From Pomacea canaliculata (lineage: Eukaryota > Mollusca > Gastropoda > Architaenioglossa > Ampullariidae): 64,000 bases of DNA. Under the pieces are notes generated by a model. The model did not search any database. It saw nothing but the letters and a program-made list of their open reading frames with translations, and was not told where the DNA came from. The position numbers and the translations under genes were made by a program. Below, piece after piece: positions 11,701 to 25,900 of the stretch. Location: contig NC_037591.1 of NCBI RefSeq assembly GCF_003073045.1, positions 23,717,319 through 23,781,318 of the forward strand. The letters run 5' to 3'. The number at the start of each line of letters is the position of its first letter. The stretch's first letter is position 1.

Positions 11701-14700
11701 CTGCTCTTACTTGTTTTGTCAGTACTAGTAAATGAATAAATTAAAAATCAAGGTACGTATGACAACGAAGAAATACATCCAAGTACTGCTACGAGGGTGG
11801 TTTTTTTTTTAAATTGAGCATCCGCGGTACCATCCGGTGTGTAAACTAGATGAAAGCTTCGGTCACATTCAATCGCATGAGAAGGTGCGTCGCCTCTAGG
11901 ACCTGTGTCTCACGGTGAGGCATGTGAAAGGCATCAAAAGCTCAAAGGGCAGACTACCAATTTTGTGTCCCGTCCCAATGACCTTCTTTCCTCCCCACGT
12001 GACGTCACAGGCGAAGTGCAGAACGATTACGACGAGCATCGTGCACGGCAGCCTCCCACCCTGCAACCTCCCTACCCCTTACCCCTGTACCCAGCTTCTC
12101 GCAGTGGGTCGATGTGCTGGAACAACCAACCCTCATCCACTCACCCGCACACCAACCCACTCGCCGTCTCCACCACCTCTTCCCTCGTCCCCCTCTGGTG
12201 CCTCTCCATTTTTTAAAATTTCTATCTGGCTGGAAGGGAGCTTTTTTATACATTAAAAAAAAGTCGTTTACTTCACTTGACCGACTTCATAAAGCTCTAA
12301 GAGTTTGCTTTATTTTTTTTTTTTTTTTTTTATTTTTTTGAGAGGGGTTAAGGGGGGAGATGGTAGCAAAAAGAGAGATATATATTGTCTGTATCGTGCA
12401 CCGCTAAAGAGTGAGAATAATGATGAAAGTTCATTTTTTAAAGCTCACTTTGTAGCCGTCCGTGAAAGCAATCTCAGTGTGCTTCACATCAGCAGGAATA
12501 CGAAGACCTCATTAATTAGAATTAAGCAATCTTGTGGCAGTTGACTACACCTACCTACTGTACAAATCGAAGTAATCCGTTAATGTAGATGTGATTAAAA
12601 ATAATCTCCGAAGAGTGAAGCTAATGCGGCCAGAAATTTGCAGTTAAATGGTGAAAATAAATCACGAACACGGCAGATGAGGAGGTTGAAGTTGTTCTCA
12701 GGGACATCACTGTAATGTAAGGATTGCGTGAAGTGATGTCTAGGGGTTGAGCACAAAATGGATGAGACTGAATCCTGTTCCTGTTGATGTCAACTTCACT
12801 GAGATAAATAAATCACCGTGGAGTAGCCGAGTTCTCGCTCTTCGCATCCTTTGGACAAATGTTTCGCAAGTTTCGAGGAGTGACATCGACGTCTCTGATA
12901 GGCGCTGCGTAGCCGTGCATGGACGATGACGATGTAAAGGATGACGACGAGGTGAGAAATATAGAAAGAGCAAAACCTTGGTTTGAATTAGCGAACGAAT
13001 TTTTGCCTGCGTGTGATTAAAAAGAGGAATTAAAATGCAAAGTCGGGAAAATTCTTCCGATTGCAAGAGATGGGACTGTCGAAAATGTAGCTTTAATAAC
13101 AAAATTATCAAAAGAAATATGAGAGACGGTGTGGGAGGGGGCAGAGAGAGAAAGGATCACACATTTATTTTACATTGCTCAGGACTGTGAGTCAGGTATT
13201 TCTCACTGCTACTGTTTTTTTGACAAACAAAAGGTCGCACATTTCTGTGGCAGGTGAATACCACACGTACCTCACATACATTTCTTATTTCTCATCCACT
13301 CAAAACAAATCATCCCAAATCTGTCATCATTTCGCAACATCAGGAGGTTCGTCAGCACTTTGTCCCCTTCCCCCTTTCCCCTTAACTTTGTTCAGCAGCA
13401 TGAGAAGAGTTCACTTGAAGCCACACAGCTCATCAACTGATCTGACGAACTGTCAATTATTGTGTAGGTACGTCTTACCACTCGTCCGCACGTTCCACAA
13501 AATCCAGTTTCTAGAATCATAACAAGCTCTGTCTCAGCCGACTCTAGCAGAAAACAGTTCTTTCATTTCTCTCCCCTCTTTTATTTTCTCCCCTTGCTGC
13601 ATTTGGTTTCAGGTTTCTTTTGTAGTGTTTTATATTTACACATCGCGGCTTGTGTGCGCCTTGGAGGATGTGGGAGGGGTGGGCTGGGTGAACGGAGGCG
13701 GTGTCTGTGGGGAGAGGTTCCAGCTTCTGGCATGTACCTGTTATGTGCTCCGCTTTTTTCATTTTGTAACTTCACTTTTTGTATGTTTGTCGTCTGCGTA
13801 GGTTAGACTTGTTTTTGTTTTCTTTGGATGAGAAATCAGAAACTACAAGTACAAAGCTTTAGCAATACATTCTTTCGTCTTTCTTCTTTTCTTAAATTGA
13901 AGAAAACATGCAAAATTCCTATAAAAAAAAGAGAATTATTTTAGCTGTCTGCTTACGTGCTTGCTATGCATACAGTGCCTGGCATTTTTTGACCAACAGT
14001 CTGTTTTTTAAATGAGAACAAGATGAAGAACAAGTCAATGACCTTCAACGCTGATGATTTGATGATCATCCGCATCTCAGGTTATAACAGCCTGCTACAG
14101 ATGGTCACTGGCCACCAAGGCCTGATGCCTCTTTGCCCTCTGAACGCTTTACTGTCCAGGCTAGACTGTTTCCCCATGAACATGTTTAACGTCCGTTTGA
14201 AAGGCTAACTGAACTCCTTTGGTATCTAAATGGTTGGTCATTAATTATGTGAACACTTGCAAAGGTGAGGCTAACGAAAATGATTTTTACATCATTTTCA
14301 ACGTCCTGTAAAGGCTAAGAAGACAGTTTTACATGTGACTGGAATGATCAATCTGATTATTAAATAAAAAAAATAACTTCGCAAATGCATTCTGTTCCAC
14401 TGAAAAAAGCAAACATCAAATGTAAGTGAAACATATTGTTTTAGACATACAGAACATCCTCTAATTATCAAAAATTAAAAACAAAATTATTCCAACCGTC
14501 TGTGTGGAGTTCTCTCCTTGTCTGTGTTTTCTTGAGATGCTCGATCCCGTTTTTATGTTTTGGGTCTTGATAAGGTGTTAGGGGATATTTTGTGACCAGA
14601 TAAATACCGTTAGAACCTTATATCAATAATAAAGAGTAATAAAGCTGTTTGCCATAGGTACAGTCGACCATGCACCTCACACAAAGCAGCTAACATCAAA

Positions 14701-17700
14701 ATACAGATTAAAAATGTAAAGCACAAACACAGACTAAACACTTCAACAACCAGTTAAACAAAGACAGAGCCACAGACAGACATTCAAAAAAGAGAATGAT
14801 GTACACAACTGTATCAGAACAACACTGCATCAAAAAGATGACAGTAAGCATAGGCAGTCATATATTTCCATGTATACTGTACATGGTATAGTAAAATTGG
14901 TTGTAGTAAACTTGGCTTTAATATAAGTCGTTTCGTTTAACGAAAGAGGCCAAATCCTTGAACTTCAACTCGGATGTTAGTGTTCTGACCACTCTGCTTT
15001 CCACTTTTCTTATAGAACTCTGAAGGTGGCAGACTGAATGTCGCGGCGAGTAGAGCAACAATGCGGACCTCTCAAGAAAGAGTTTTCGAAAACAAAGAAT
15101 TCCTCACCTGCTATTGCAGCCTGGTCTCCTCCTGACCCAGCACGGGGCACAGAAAACACACTCAGGTATTTCTATGTTCGTGTAGAAGCTGACTCATTCA
15201 TAGCAATGTTTGTCATTTATGACAGGTGCGAAGGACAGTTTCCGCAAATCTTTTCTTACTCGCCGGCAGCACGCGCCTGTCCGTGTGACGTCATGGACGT
15301 TAGTGGAGCGGATGAAAGGAAAAAGAAACAGAGACATGAAGCACGTGCCGACAGTAAAACCACACACGTGTGTGCGGCCACACAAACACACAGACAACCA
15401 ACTCTCTCTCAGACACGTGATCTCAGGCATACATACAATGGACGTGATCTTGATACACCAGTTTTTGCACTCAGACTAACCTCATCAAACAGACGTCTGC
15501 TTTCTTCCTTTCTTTCTTTCTGAGTGCGAATTGGCGTGCATTGTTTGTTTTGTGTGTTTGTATGCGCGCGCGTGTTCCACGTGTTGCACGTGCTCCTTCA
15601 GCCGGTGAAGCTTACTTCCTCCGAGAGACATTCATTGTGATTCTCGGAAATTTAGCACAAATTCGAGTTAACATTAGTTGGGAAGCTTTTGGTGTGTTCT
15701 ACATTTGTTCCTGACCTCAAATCTCAGGTCAGTCTTAAGTGTGTGTGTGTTTTCGTTCTTCAGAGCCTGGGGAAGGATGTGTGCTTTCTCTTCTGTCTGC
15801 CTGTTAATACCTCCGAGTCAGCTCCACGACCTAACAACTAGCGTAAATGGAGAGGAGAAAATGGAAACCACCATTTTTTTATTTATTTATTTATTTTTTT
15901 TTTTGTCTTAATATCTTCTGGGGTTCAACGTTTTTCGGCTGGTTTCCATCATCCTCTGAGGGTGTCACGACATACTCGGTTTGTCTCAATTTTCACCGAG
16001 AGAGAGGAGGGAGTCAGGGAGGGCTGGTATACCCGGGCCTGGGACTGTAGAGGTAGTCAGGCCTTGGTCAGTTGTTATTTTTCGCTTTCTGTTTCTTATT
16101 TTTAAAAAAATGTCTGGGGAAAGAATACAAAGCAATACACACAAGAAATAGAATTTTAACTTTGCAATATAATATCCCCAGGTCTAAGGGATGAGTCGGC
16201 GGGGTACAGGAACTGGAGAGAGAGAGGTGAGGTCACTTCTCTCCTACTAGCCAACAAATCTGACAAAGAATGTAAGCTGTAAACTTAAACAAAATTGTTG
16301 AATCCCTTTTGTTCCCAGTAAGAATTGTGCGAAATGGGCCATTTTCTGGCACCAGGAAAAAACAAAAGACAAAAAAAAAAAAAATTAAATTCCTTTAAAA
16401 CTACTTATAGTCTCGTTCAAAAGCACGATATAGTCATGACTTATTAATTAATCAAATATTAATTAAGAAATGTTAAAATAGGAAGGTAAAAAGGATCCGA
16501 ATAAATCCAAGGCAATTTTTCGTCATTTTGAATTGTTTTATTTTTAATATACAACATTTTTACTTTATTACACTTTCGATATCTGTTTCATGCTGCTGAT
16601 TTACATTTTTGTCTTTATTTAATTTGATCGGCTTTCTTTGACCACTATAACTCATACTCGTGAATATGTCACGCTACCATCTTATAATTTTTATCAGTAA
16701 ATACTTAGTGTTTGGCCTCATTTCGGGCACATTTTTACACTAGCTGGCTTCTCTCTGAACGAAATATTCAGGCCAGACTGTAAACCACGTCAATCTGGAA
16801 AGGAAGTGTACACTTGCTGTGCCTGAGCCATGCTGCCAGCAGAGACCCTCCAGAAACCGGAACAGCTGGAAGCGACACACCCTCTGCGCATATCCTTCGC
16901 ACATGTAATTACGAAAAAGCGGATAACGGTTTCCAATGCAAGACACAATTACAGATGGGACTACCAAACACCAAAACGAGTCTCTTGATACAAAATATCT
17001 GCGTCCTTATTCCACTCGGAAAACAATTTGTACCTACACAGCGAATGATGGTGAGCTGTGCTCCTCTTGCAACCACTTCGAACAAACTAAACTTGACAAT
17101 CAACATGGAGCAGATTCCAAGAAACAAGATGTTTGCATTCAGCTGATTTCATCGTGACTGAAAGTTCGTACTGTTGACCTAATACTAACAACAACACTCT
17201 TTGAAGAGTAAGATGACTTAACTCCATCCTGAAGTTTGCTCCCTTTGGGTTGTTGGCGCCCTTGCGGAAAAATTTGGGACCTGTGTCTCTCTGAATAGGT
17301 TTGGACCGTAAGAATGACGGCGTTTTTACGCCGGTATATGTAAGAAATAAATAAAGATAGAGTAAAGGAATCAATAAATATAGATTGAAAGAGGTAAGGA
17401 GGGAAAAAAGAAGAAGAAAGGAATGAATAAAGGAGTAGAAATAGGTGGACGCGTGAAGAACTTTTACCTAGTATTATAATAATAAAAAAAGCATTTCTAT
17501 ATCGTATTTCTTGGCGACAGCAGGCACAATTCACGTTGAGATAAACAGTATCTATCTCACACATACACGCACACACTTACACACAAAAAGACGCCTACAC
17601 ACAAAAACAAACACACATGTACACAGGAAAGTATGAAAAGTGAAAACCAGCAACTATTTAACAGTATTCTCGGAAAAGGTGAATCTTAAGGCCAGACATG

Positions 17701-19893
17701 AAGGATCAAAGGTGGTACGTGTGTGAATAATGGTGGCAATCATTCCAGACACCGGGGCCAGACACAGACAAAAGACCAGTTTTCTTATGACGTCAACCGA
17801 TGTTGTCGAGGTACATTGAAAAAAAAACAAACCCTTGCAACAGCTGGAAATGGGGCCAGTCCCTCCCTACATTCTTTTACATCCACTACGACCCCCTTCC
17901 AACAATTCCCACCGTTTCCTCTTACCTTGTCAACAAGTTCGTTTCCAGCACACACACACGAACGCACAGACATTAAACAAGCAACAAACAACAAATTCCA
18001 GAGGAACTTGCTCCGGATCTTGAGGTGGGGGAAGGTGATGGAATGTAAAACACATTGAGACCGCTTCCTAAAGTAATACTACACTATCGGCTTAAGATCT
18101 AGACCTTGCTTCCAGACAAAAATTCACATTCACTTCTGTTGCTTAAGAGACTTCGCCAGGATAAACATCACCGCAGGAGGGCGCCACTGCTCATGCAGAA
18201 CAATGGCAGGCGTGCAGATGTGGCGAGACGCAGGGAACAACGATGTGACCGACATTGTGACTGCAGGCTGCACGAACACACGTGTGAACTGACTGACACT
18301 GCTGTTTGACACCACCCTTTCATATTTTCATACCTTATCATACTTTCTGTCAAACAGTGAGTCCGTGTTACTAAACTGGGTTACATCGCTGTCAACATCG
18401 TCTCATGGTCAGGAGTGAAGACGTCTGCTTGTTGCCCGTTGATAATAATTAGTTGCTGCAAATTTCGGCTAATGAATCTGATTTCTTATTCATTGCGATG
18501 GCTTGATGTTCAAGGAGTTCCTTAAAGATGTTAGTTGAAAAAGAAAAAAATAATTGTGACCACCACTGTAACTACAGCCTCAGCATCTTTCTCGCGCGGA
18601 CTAAATATCATTTGGTGACGACGACACACCTACGTCAGTGGTTACGACGACACCTCTAAAGGACGTTACTCAATTCTGTTAGTCTATATTAATATTACTT
18701 CTGCTACATTGCGATAATATACCTGCGATTATATTTAGCCTTTCTAATTACTACCTGGACATCTTACTTTTTGCATCATTGCTTTTTTTAGCATAAATTT
18801 TGAGTTGTATGATGTACATAATACACACATACTCTCTCGCTCTCTTTGTAGACAGTTCTGTATATTCTGCGTGAAGTTCTGACATTTGGGTGAAATTTTT
18901 AGGTGTCGTGGCTTGGGGACAAGGCAGGTGCTGGGCTCTAGTGTGCACTGAGCGACAGACAAGCAATGTTCCCCCTACCCTCACCTCCCTGCCAACACAT
19001 AAATCAATTGCAACTTATTCAACAATTAATGTCTTTGCACTACTTTATCCTTACATGCACAACCTTCTCCTTTTCTTGTCCTCGTCTTTATCTTGTAACT
19101 AGAACTTGTTTTTTTTTTTTTTTGTAGTTGTTTCTTTTTATCTGAGTACGCTTACCGAGTATAATTACCCACTGATATTAATGAAGTTGGTTATTGTCAT
19201 TGTTATTTATGTTCTCGTGATCAAACATTGGGTGCAAAACCTCACTGCTATCAAAAGACATTTCGGACACGTCTTGTGGTTTCCATGCCAACAGTACGTC
19301 AAGTCGTCGAAAAAGAAAAACGTTCGTCATACGCCGCTCACACCCATTCAACATCGTCACACGAAGACGTCACAGCTCATTTGACGTCATCCGTCTGCAG
19401 CACGTGACAAGTACTCAGCAGCGCGTTGTGCCGCGGCACGCATGCGTTCAAACTTGACCACGTGCCTACATCGTGACACACGGATCATTCGGCATCGCAC
19501 GCGCATGACGAGTCATATCTTACTTCCTCACACACAAAAGCCATTCTGTGCGACGCACTCTTCCAGAAAATTCCTCAGAACAAGATGGATGTCGTGATAT
19601 TTCACGGTCAAATGAACTCGTGCTTTACTGGCGCCTGTTCCGGAACATTCGTGGTCAGATAATTCATTCAGTTTTATAGTGAAGCGCTGAACAAGCGCCT
19701 GCATGGGTTAGTGCATGCTTTTTATCAGTCTGTAGTGATTTGTGTGTGTCCTAGTTTGTAGTGACCTATGTGTCCTAGTCTGTAGTGACCTCTGTGTCCT
19801 AGTCTGTAGCCGGGCAACTTCTGGTTACGTCCGCAGAATATCCGCTACAACGTTGTACTGACCAGACCTGCACAGAAACATCAACAACAATCT
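8717..19893. other. Intergenic region, no gene supported
   Basis: About 11 kb between the aminopeptidase start and the end of the collagen-Ig-LCCL gene. Open frames here (for example 15038-15523, 161 codons) have no recognisable domain, no supporting splice sites and biased or repetitive composition. The first 200 bases are comparatively CpG-rich and presumably hold the aminopeptidase promoter. Poly-T runs (about 11544, 12310, 15880, 19110), a pyrimidine-rich tract (12040-12230) and AC/GT simple repeats are the only structure seen, apart from the minisatellite at 19727. Confidence 0.6.
19727..19809 (+). repeat. 24-bp minisatellite, about 3.4 copies
   Basis: The unit AGTCTGTAGTGACCTCTGTG followed by TCCT is repeated in tandem. 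The first copy carries a small GT expansion and the last copy is partial (AGTCTGTAG). Confidence 0.85.
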
Positions 19894-19899
19894 TTTATT
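19894..19899 (-). terminator. Poly(A) signal AATAAA of the collagen-Ig-LCCL gene
   Basis: AATAAA on the minus strand, about 25 bases after the inferred stop codon at 19923-19925. The 3' UTR would be very short. This supports the choice of last exon. Confidence 0.55.
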
Positions 19900-19922
19900 T
19901 GCGAACACTAGGCGCCGTGCTA

Positions 19923-22900
19923 TCAAATACTTGGAAAATGTAAGAGTACTTCACACTTACAAGACAAGGACTTTAGAAATGTGTAAAATCTTACAATTAC
20001 ACGGGGGAAAAGCTTGACCGTTTCAGCATGACCAAGCAGCCTGTAAAAGGTAAAGGGAGACAATTTTGCGTGGATACTCACCCTGTGAGACTGCTGATGC
20101 CGTTGGATATCCCCCCTCCCAGTACTTGACCAGTGCCGTTCCTCACTTGCCACGTGACCTCACCCCCCGCGTCCACCCCCGTCACGCCCGCGTGGGCAGC
20201 AGCCAGACACAACGGCGACAGCTGTGGACAGAAGCAAGCGTGTAAGCTGGGCAAGACCTTCCTGTCCCTCATGAAAGTCCTTCGGCTCCAGTTCGCTAGA
20301 AGTTTATGAAGACTTTACAGGGACAGCAGTTTTGAGTATTTGATTTGTTTACTTTTTTCTGTTTGTTGTCTTGTCAACTTTTTGGTTATTTGTTTGCCTG
20401 ACGCTTTATTAATTTGCGATTACATATCTGTGATGTAGAGTGAATGAGAGAATGAATGAAAGCATAGAATCCATCTGCGCAAATATCTTATCTTTTCTGT
20501 TTAGGAAACTCAAAAAAAAAGAATCTTGACTTTGAAACAGAAGAATGAGAACATCCCATTTACCCAGTAACTCGAGTTTAGCTTCCTCCAAACCAAATTA
20601 TCTTTCTTAGCGGGGAGTATCATAAACATGGCCAAACCCTTTCTTTGTGTCCAGCAGTCAGCTCTGGTAATTGCAGCTACGCCATTCACGGAATTGCTGC
20701 AGGTGTGTTATTAGAGAATTTAGCCATTCTGCTGCTCACGTCCATTCTCAATTTTGCATCAAAAGAACAAGAACAAAACAACAAAAAACAAAAATCAGAG
20801 GAAGACAACATCAGGCACAGATCTCATTCTTCAACTGGATGCTATTTTGCTGTCCTTTGCTTTCGTGAGTACGCAGCATCCGACTCCTTCAATCCATAGC
20901 ATCGAAATAAGGATCCAGAAAGATGCACTCTTAGGTTTCGTTCGTGACTCTTGAAGAGTGCATTCATCTTTTTTTTTTTTTAAACAAATGGTGTTTTTAA
21001 GTTTATACGTGCTTGTCTTCGTCCCAATGGATGGAAGCTGTATCCTGGTGGTTAATGCGTTCAACTTGTGTTCGACTGGTTCAATGGCTGTCCAGGACTG
21101 TAGTTGGAAGTCTCTCTCTCAAACACACACACACTCCTGCCTACCCAGCAGTTGCTTTGTAGAAATACTTACCTGATTAATCAGGACAAGTAAGGCGTTG
21201 GGTTACGCTCCACCTTCCATAGGCCTACCCAGGGTGAACCACTTACCTCACTGCCCCAAAGGGCACCATGCTTTGTACTCATTCCCCTTCTACCTTCATT
21301 ACCTATTTCATACAAAGACATTCTTGCCTATCATTCGTCTCAACAGCATCACTTTACGTTGACCCTGCAAAAGTTTCATAACTCCTTGCTAAGATCCAAT
21401 AACACTTACCATTGTGTACATTTGCAGTCCAACCAGTTCCCCAGTCGCAACGTTACAACCCCCGGGACAAAGGCCTCTGCAACACAAAATGGACATGCTT
21501 ATGGAATAAACAAACCGACAGCAATAAAATATATATATCTATATCAATACATCTCTCACTTACTACCTGTCTCTAATTTCTCTGTGTGTGTGTGTGATTA
21601 TATGTTTGTTTGTGTGTGTATCATAAATGTGTCTGTTGGGGGCAGGGAGATGACTACTTCTATCCATACTCTAATATTTTCTTTCACATAATAAGTATTT
21701 TCACCTCAAGGCCACAAACTAAAAGATTGGTGAGCAGCATGTTGGTGGTGTGCGGTGTTAATTAAATGAACAGGGAAATGTCTCAGTGAGCAGCTGAGAG
21801 ACAAAACTAAGTTGTAGGTAAATAAGGAAGAAAGCAAACTACTGTGGAGGCTTAGATTTCCTCCCGCTGATTACTGAGCTAGCCAAGGTAAATGAATTCA
21901 TACCTGATGTAGTAAAAAAAAGTTAATGAAATGTTTCATATACGCATTAATCTTGGTATAGACTGGAGTCGTGGTGTAAATAAATACCGCTTATTTTCAC
22001 AGCTTCTGTTTGCCGCTACTGATGGCAAGATCAAAGAGCTTTGTGTAAACACCTAAAGATGCACAAGGGTGGAACAAGAACATATCATATGCAGCTTGCA
22101 AGGACAATTTTATTTTCACACACACAAATATATATACACACACGCGGTATAAGCTATTTTTGTTAATAAATGGTTCACCTTGGGGTGGGAGGTTAGGGGG
22201 ACAGGTATTTGTCTTCGCTTCATGTTGACAGTGCTATGTTCTGTAATTTTCCAGAAAATATACCAATTTTACCGCCACCTATGTATTAGCTTAGCTTTAA
22301 AGGGAAAAAGCTAAAATAGGGAAGAGAACCGAACATGAAACTGCCAGAGCTATTCTCGGAGAAGCGGAGACAAAAACAAAGTAATACAAGAAACCATAAT
22401 CACTTTCGCTCTGTTACTACCGCATAAAATACACATTTCCCCTTTCATTTCAAGGGACCTCCACGCATGAGATACATGTGCCATAGCTCCCAGAAGGAGT
22501 TACCCAGGCTCATGAAGCTGGTGAAATGAAAGTCACGTGAACAACCCACAACATGAGGAGTATTGCCATCCATGAAACATAACACAACATTGTTCTCAGG
22601 CTAAAAAGGTGGTACAATCACCAAGTTCGTCTGTCCTGAGTTATTCTCTTGGCATAAATAAAATAAATAAAAAAAGAGGACATAATCTGACTTTTCCGTA
22701 CTTTCACACCGCATACTATTCCTACTTCGTCCATGCATGCGACTGAGTTTGATATAAAAAGTGAAGATTAGGTTCATGTGCCTCCATCTGTTCTACAAAT
22801 GTGCATCGCTGCAAAAGAAAAAGAAAACTAAATTTCTTATAGGTGAAGGCTGCGTGTTTTTGTCAGTCTCACCTGTAGATGGTATATCAGTTGACCGGAA

Positions 22901-22986
22901 ATGAACATACCTGCAGACTGCGCCGATGTACGTCGTGCAGACCTCAAACGTGGAGTTACATGTCAACGGACCCACATCCACGTAAG
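19923..22986 (-). other. LCCL domain exons at the C-terminus
   Basis: Exons 22911-22986, 21410-21476 and 20082-20221 join in phase to give [32 protein letters not shown] and [12 protein letters not shown], then GGEVTW and [10 protein letters not shown]. This matches the LCCL pattern known from Limulus factor C, cochlin, vitrin and CRISPLD (CP-GC, C-AA-HAGV, NGI-S). Two extra cysteines precede the usual first one. The last exon (19923-20040, [19 protein letters not shown]) is chosen from its splice phase and a nearby AATAAA, and is less certain. Confidence 0.78.
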
Positions 22987-25900
22987 CTGGAAACAGGAAC
23001 AACGACTAAGACAACATTTCTCGTCTGACCATGCAAGATGTTGTAAAACCACATACTTCATAAAGCAAAAAGTTGAAAATCCCAAATTCAATAGTTTGTA
23101 TTTCTACAAGGGTGTTTATTGTTGTCTAAAATTGTGTAATGGGGTGTGTAAGAAATATTTACAAGTGTTTTCCGTTTTTGTTTTTTGCTTTTTTTTATTT
23201 CTACACTAGCATGACTTTCCAGTATTTCTCGTTTTTTTTCAACAGACAGCGCAACGCTGATCTGTGGACAACTTTAGGGTTGGGGGAAGGGGAGCTCCTA
23301 CCGAGGGTCAAAGGGAACTGATTTGGATGTCGTGACAAGATTAGTGTTGCTCAGCCTAAACTTATTTCTTCTGTGGGATACGGGGTAAGATTAGATAAGT
23401 TTTTTTTTCTTTTAGGAAACGACTTTCGCTCCGAGCAATAGTCTACATACATTTGTCGAACCAGCAGGAACATTAAGCCATTGGAGTGTCTGGTGATAAG
23501 GAAAGGGAAAGAAGGAAAAATGGAACAAAGAAGGAAAAATGAAAGTCGTGTACATCAATAAATAAGCAATAAAAGTGACATATTGATATGCAAACAACTT
23601 AAGATATACAAGAACAACGAAAGCGATACTCTGTTGTATAAACAATGAAAAAGTCGTTCTAAGAAATGAACAATAAAAGTGAGATATCGATAAAAACAGT
23701 GAAGAAGACACAAACAATAGCATCAACTTCCTTCTGCATGAACAATGGAAATGGCATGTCGATAAATAAACTACTTTCATGAACAAGGCATACTGATACA
23801 CCAATAATGAAAAGCTACCTGGGGATAAATGATCCATAAACAAGACACACTATAAAATGAACACTGAACCAAACATACCGATAAATGAACTATGCACAAG
23901 TTCCCAAAGTGACATACCGATAACCTTGTCCGAGGCTTGACCCACTCCATTTTGTGCATGGCACACGTACACACCGGAGTCCGCGATGGCAGTGGCGGAG
24001 CTGATGCCGCTGATGACGAAGTCGCCGTTGGGCAGCGTGATGTAGCGAGGGTCCGACGGAATGCTGCACAGGACACAATCGTATTTATGACTTTTGTAGT
24101 TCACCATACCCTTTCCTTCGCCGTACAAATGTCTGTCATACAACGCCGTCGTAGTCTATTGTACAATTTTTGTTGGTCACATACTCTACAAACGACCACT
24201 TGCTCAGATTTGACTAAAACAGAAGTCAAAGTCAAAGCAGAAGTGAAGGAGATAAGGGGTGTGGCACAGAGTCCAATGACCGTAGAAGTAGTGGTAAGTG
24301 GTCTCCCCATTTCAGGTCGAGGATGTGGTAGAACCCACCTCTTTCCTTCTGCAGCCTTTTACCTTGCCTGGCAAATCAAAACCTAATCACTACTTGGTAG
24401 ACACAGAAAGTCTTACAGTCGCCGGCTTTTGTGAGTTTCGAACCCACGACCTCCTTTTGCAAGGGCTCTAACCACACTTCCACGCATCATACCAACTTCA
24501 TTATCCAGTCACTAAATTCGTTTTAATTGACCTGAGACATAAAGTAGTTGCTTTCTTGGCGTCTGTATTATAATTATTGTATACATGTATATTGTATTAT
24601 ATATATTCTATTGTAGTTCTACAAAGTTCAGTAGTTTTAAAACTGTATAAGGTATTGAGTAACAAATGAAAATGTCATTTGGTTGGTGATTATATTCTAC
24701 AATCTATATGTTTTGTAAGTGGGGGTGTTATTGAGAACTGAGCACAAATGTTCAGTTTCTGGGAGAGACACATGAATTTTGCTGTGGGAAGGAGTTATCC
24801 AGGCGCACATCATCATTCACATGGCAGGTGACGTGAATAATGTTAGATAACGTGTGCAGCGCAGTTTTATAAAAATTCTTTGCGATTTATGCTGCTGATT
24901 TCTCCTCTGTAACTATTTTTTCAACTTCCTATTCCTGTGATAAATTATATCGCCACAGATGTGTGCTTGAGGAACTTCCCGTTTGAGGTTGTTTTAGGAG
25001 AATGCTAAATGGAAAGTGACAAAGCTGGAGCGAAATACGTCACGGCAGGTGCAGATTGTGCATCTATCTGGAGCTGACCTGAACTTCACATGAGCCGGGT
25101 GCAGACTAGATGTGTTTGATACCCTGTTATTTGTTGAATTCAATAAAGTTGTATGCGTTGTATTCACAGGTACACCAGACACTCATACAAATTAATTACA
25201 TTATACACATACAATGTTATTTAGTATGAGTATACATCCTACTAAGATAAATGTATGAGCATTACATGTTCATTCTAAGTTGAAGAACAGATGGCTGACT
25301 GACAGACTCAAAAGAATGCGACTGACTGTTTGGACTGTACTTAAAAAACAAGGTGAAACCATTACCCCAGGGTAAAATGGGATTCTCAAGAACAAGGATC
25401 TTGTTTCCGAAGCTATAAAGTGGTGTCCAGACCTCGTAGTTGTTTAACATTTTAGCCTGGAACCGTTGGTATAAAGCAGTGGCGAAGATACAGAAACATG
25501 ATGTCGTGTCCAAGGTGTCAAGGCATCATATTGTTTCCTACAAAAATAAGACGCTTTTCCTCGAGTTCCCATTTTACAGGGGTAAACAATTTACTCTCGC
25601 TTCACTATTACGGCCTCTGGTGAATATATAGACTGCCTTGACGAAGAAACTTTTCTTTCATATGTCAACCAGTCAATCATCACCCAGTCTGTGTTGTTAA
25701 CACCTTCCTTGCTTTAATTAAAACTTATCGCTTCAATTTTCCGTTGCCGCTACGAACTAGCTACGTTGTACATAAAACTGCGGATTTTCTGTAACAAAAC
25801 TATGATTGTTAGTGCCTGACATAGCAGGACGAGGAACAAAACTTGGAGGAATGAGGACAAGTTACAGGGAAACAACTCAAACATCGTAAAAATGCAGTTT

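Noticed and set aside
15038..15523. 161-codon open frame on plus
   Set aside because: No domain, no signal or membrane segment, biased composition and no supporting splice context; looks like chance.
23412..23843. 143-codon hydrophobic open frame on minus
   Set aside because: It lies in an intron and is produced by the degenerate tandem array starting at the Ig4 donor.
24425..24490. tRNA gene
   Set aside because: Only A- and B-box-like motifs are present and the stems do not close, so it was called a SINE head.
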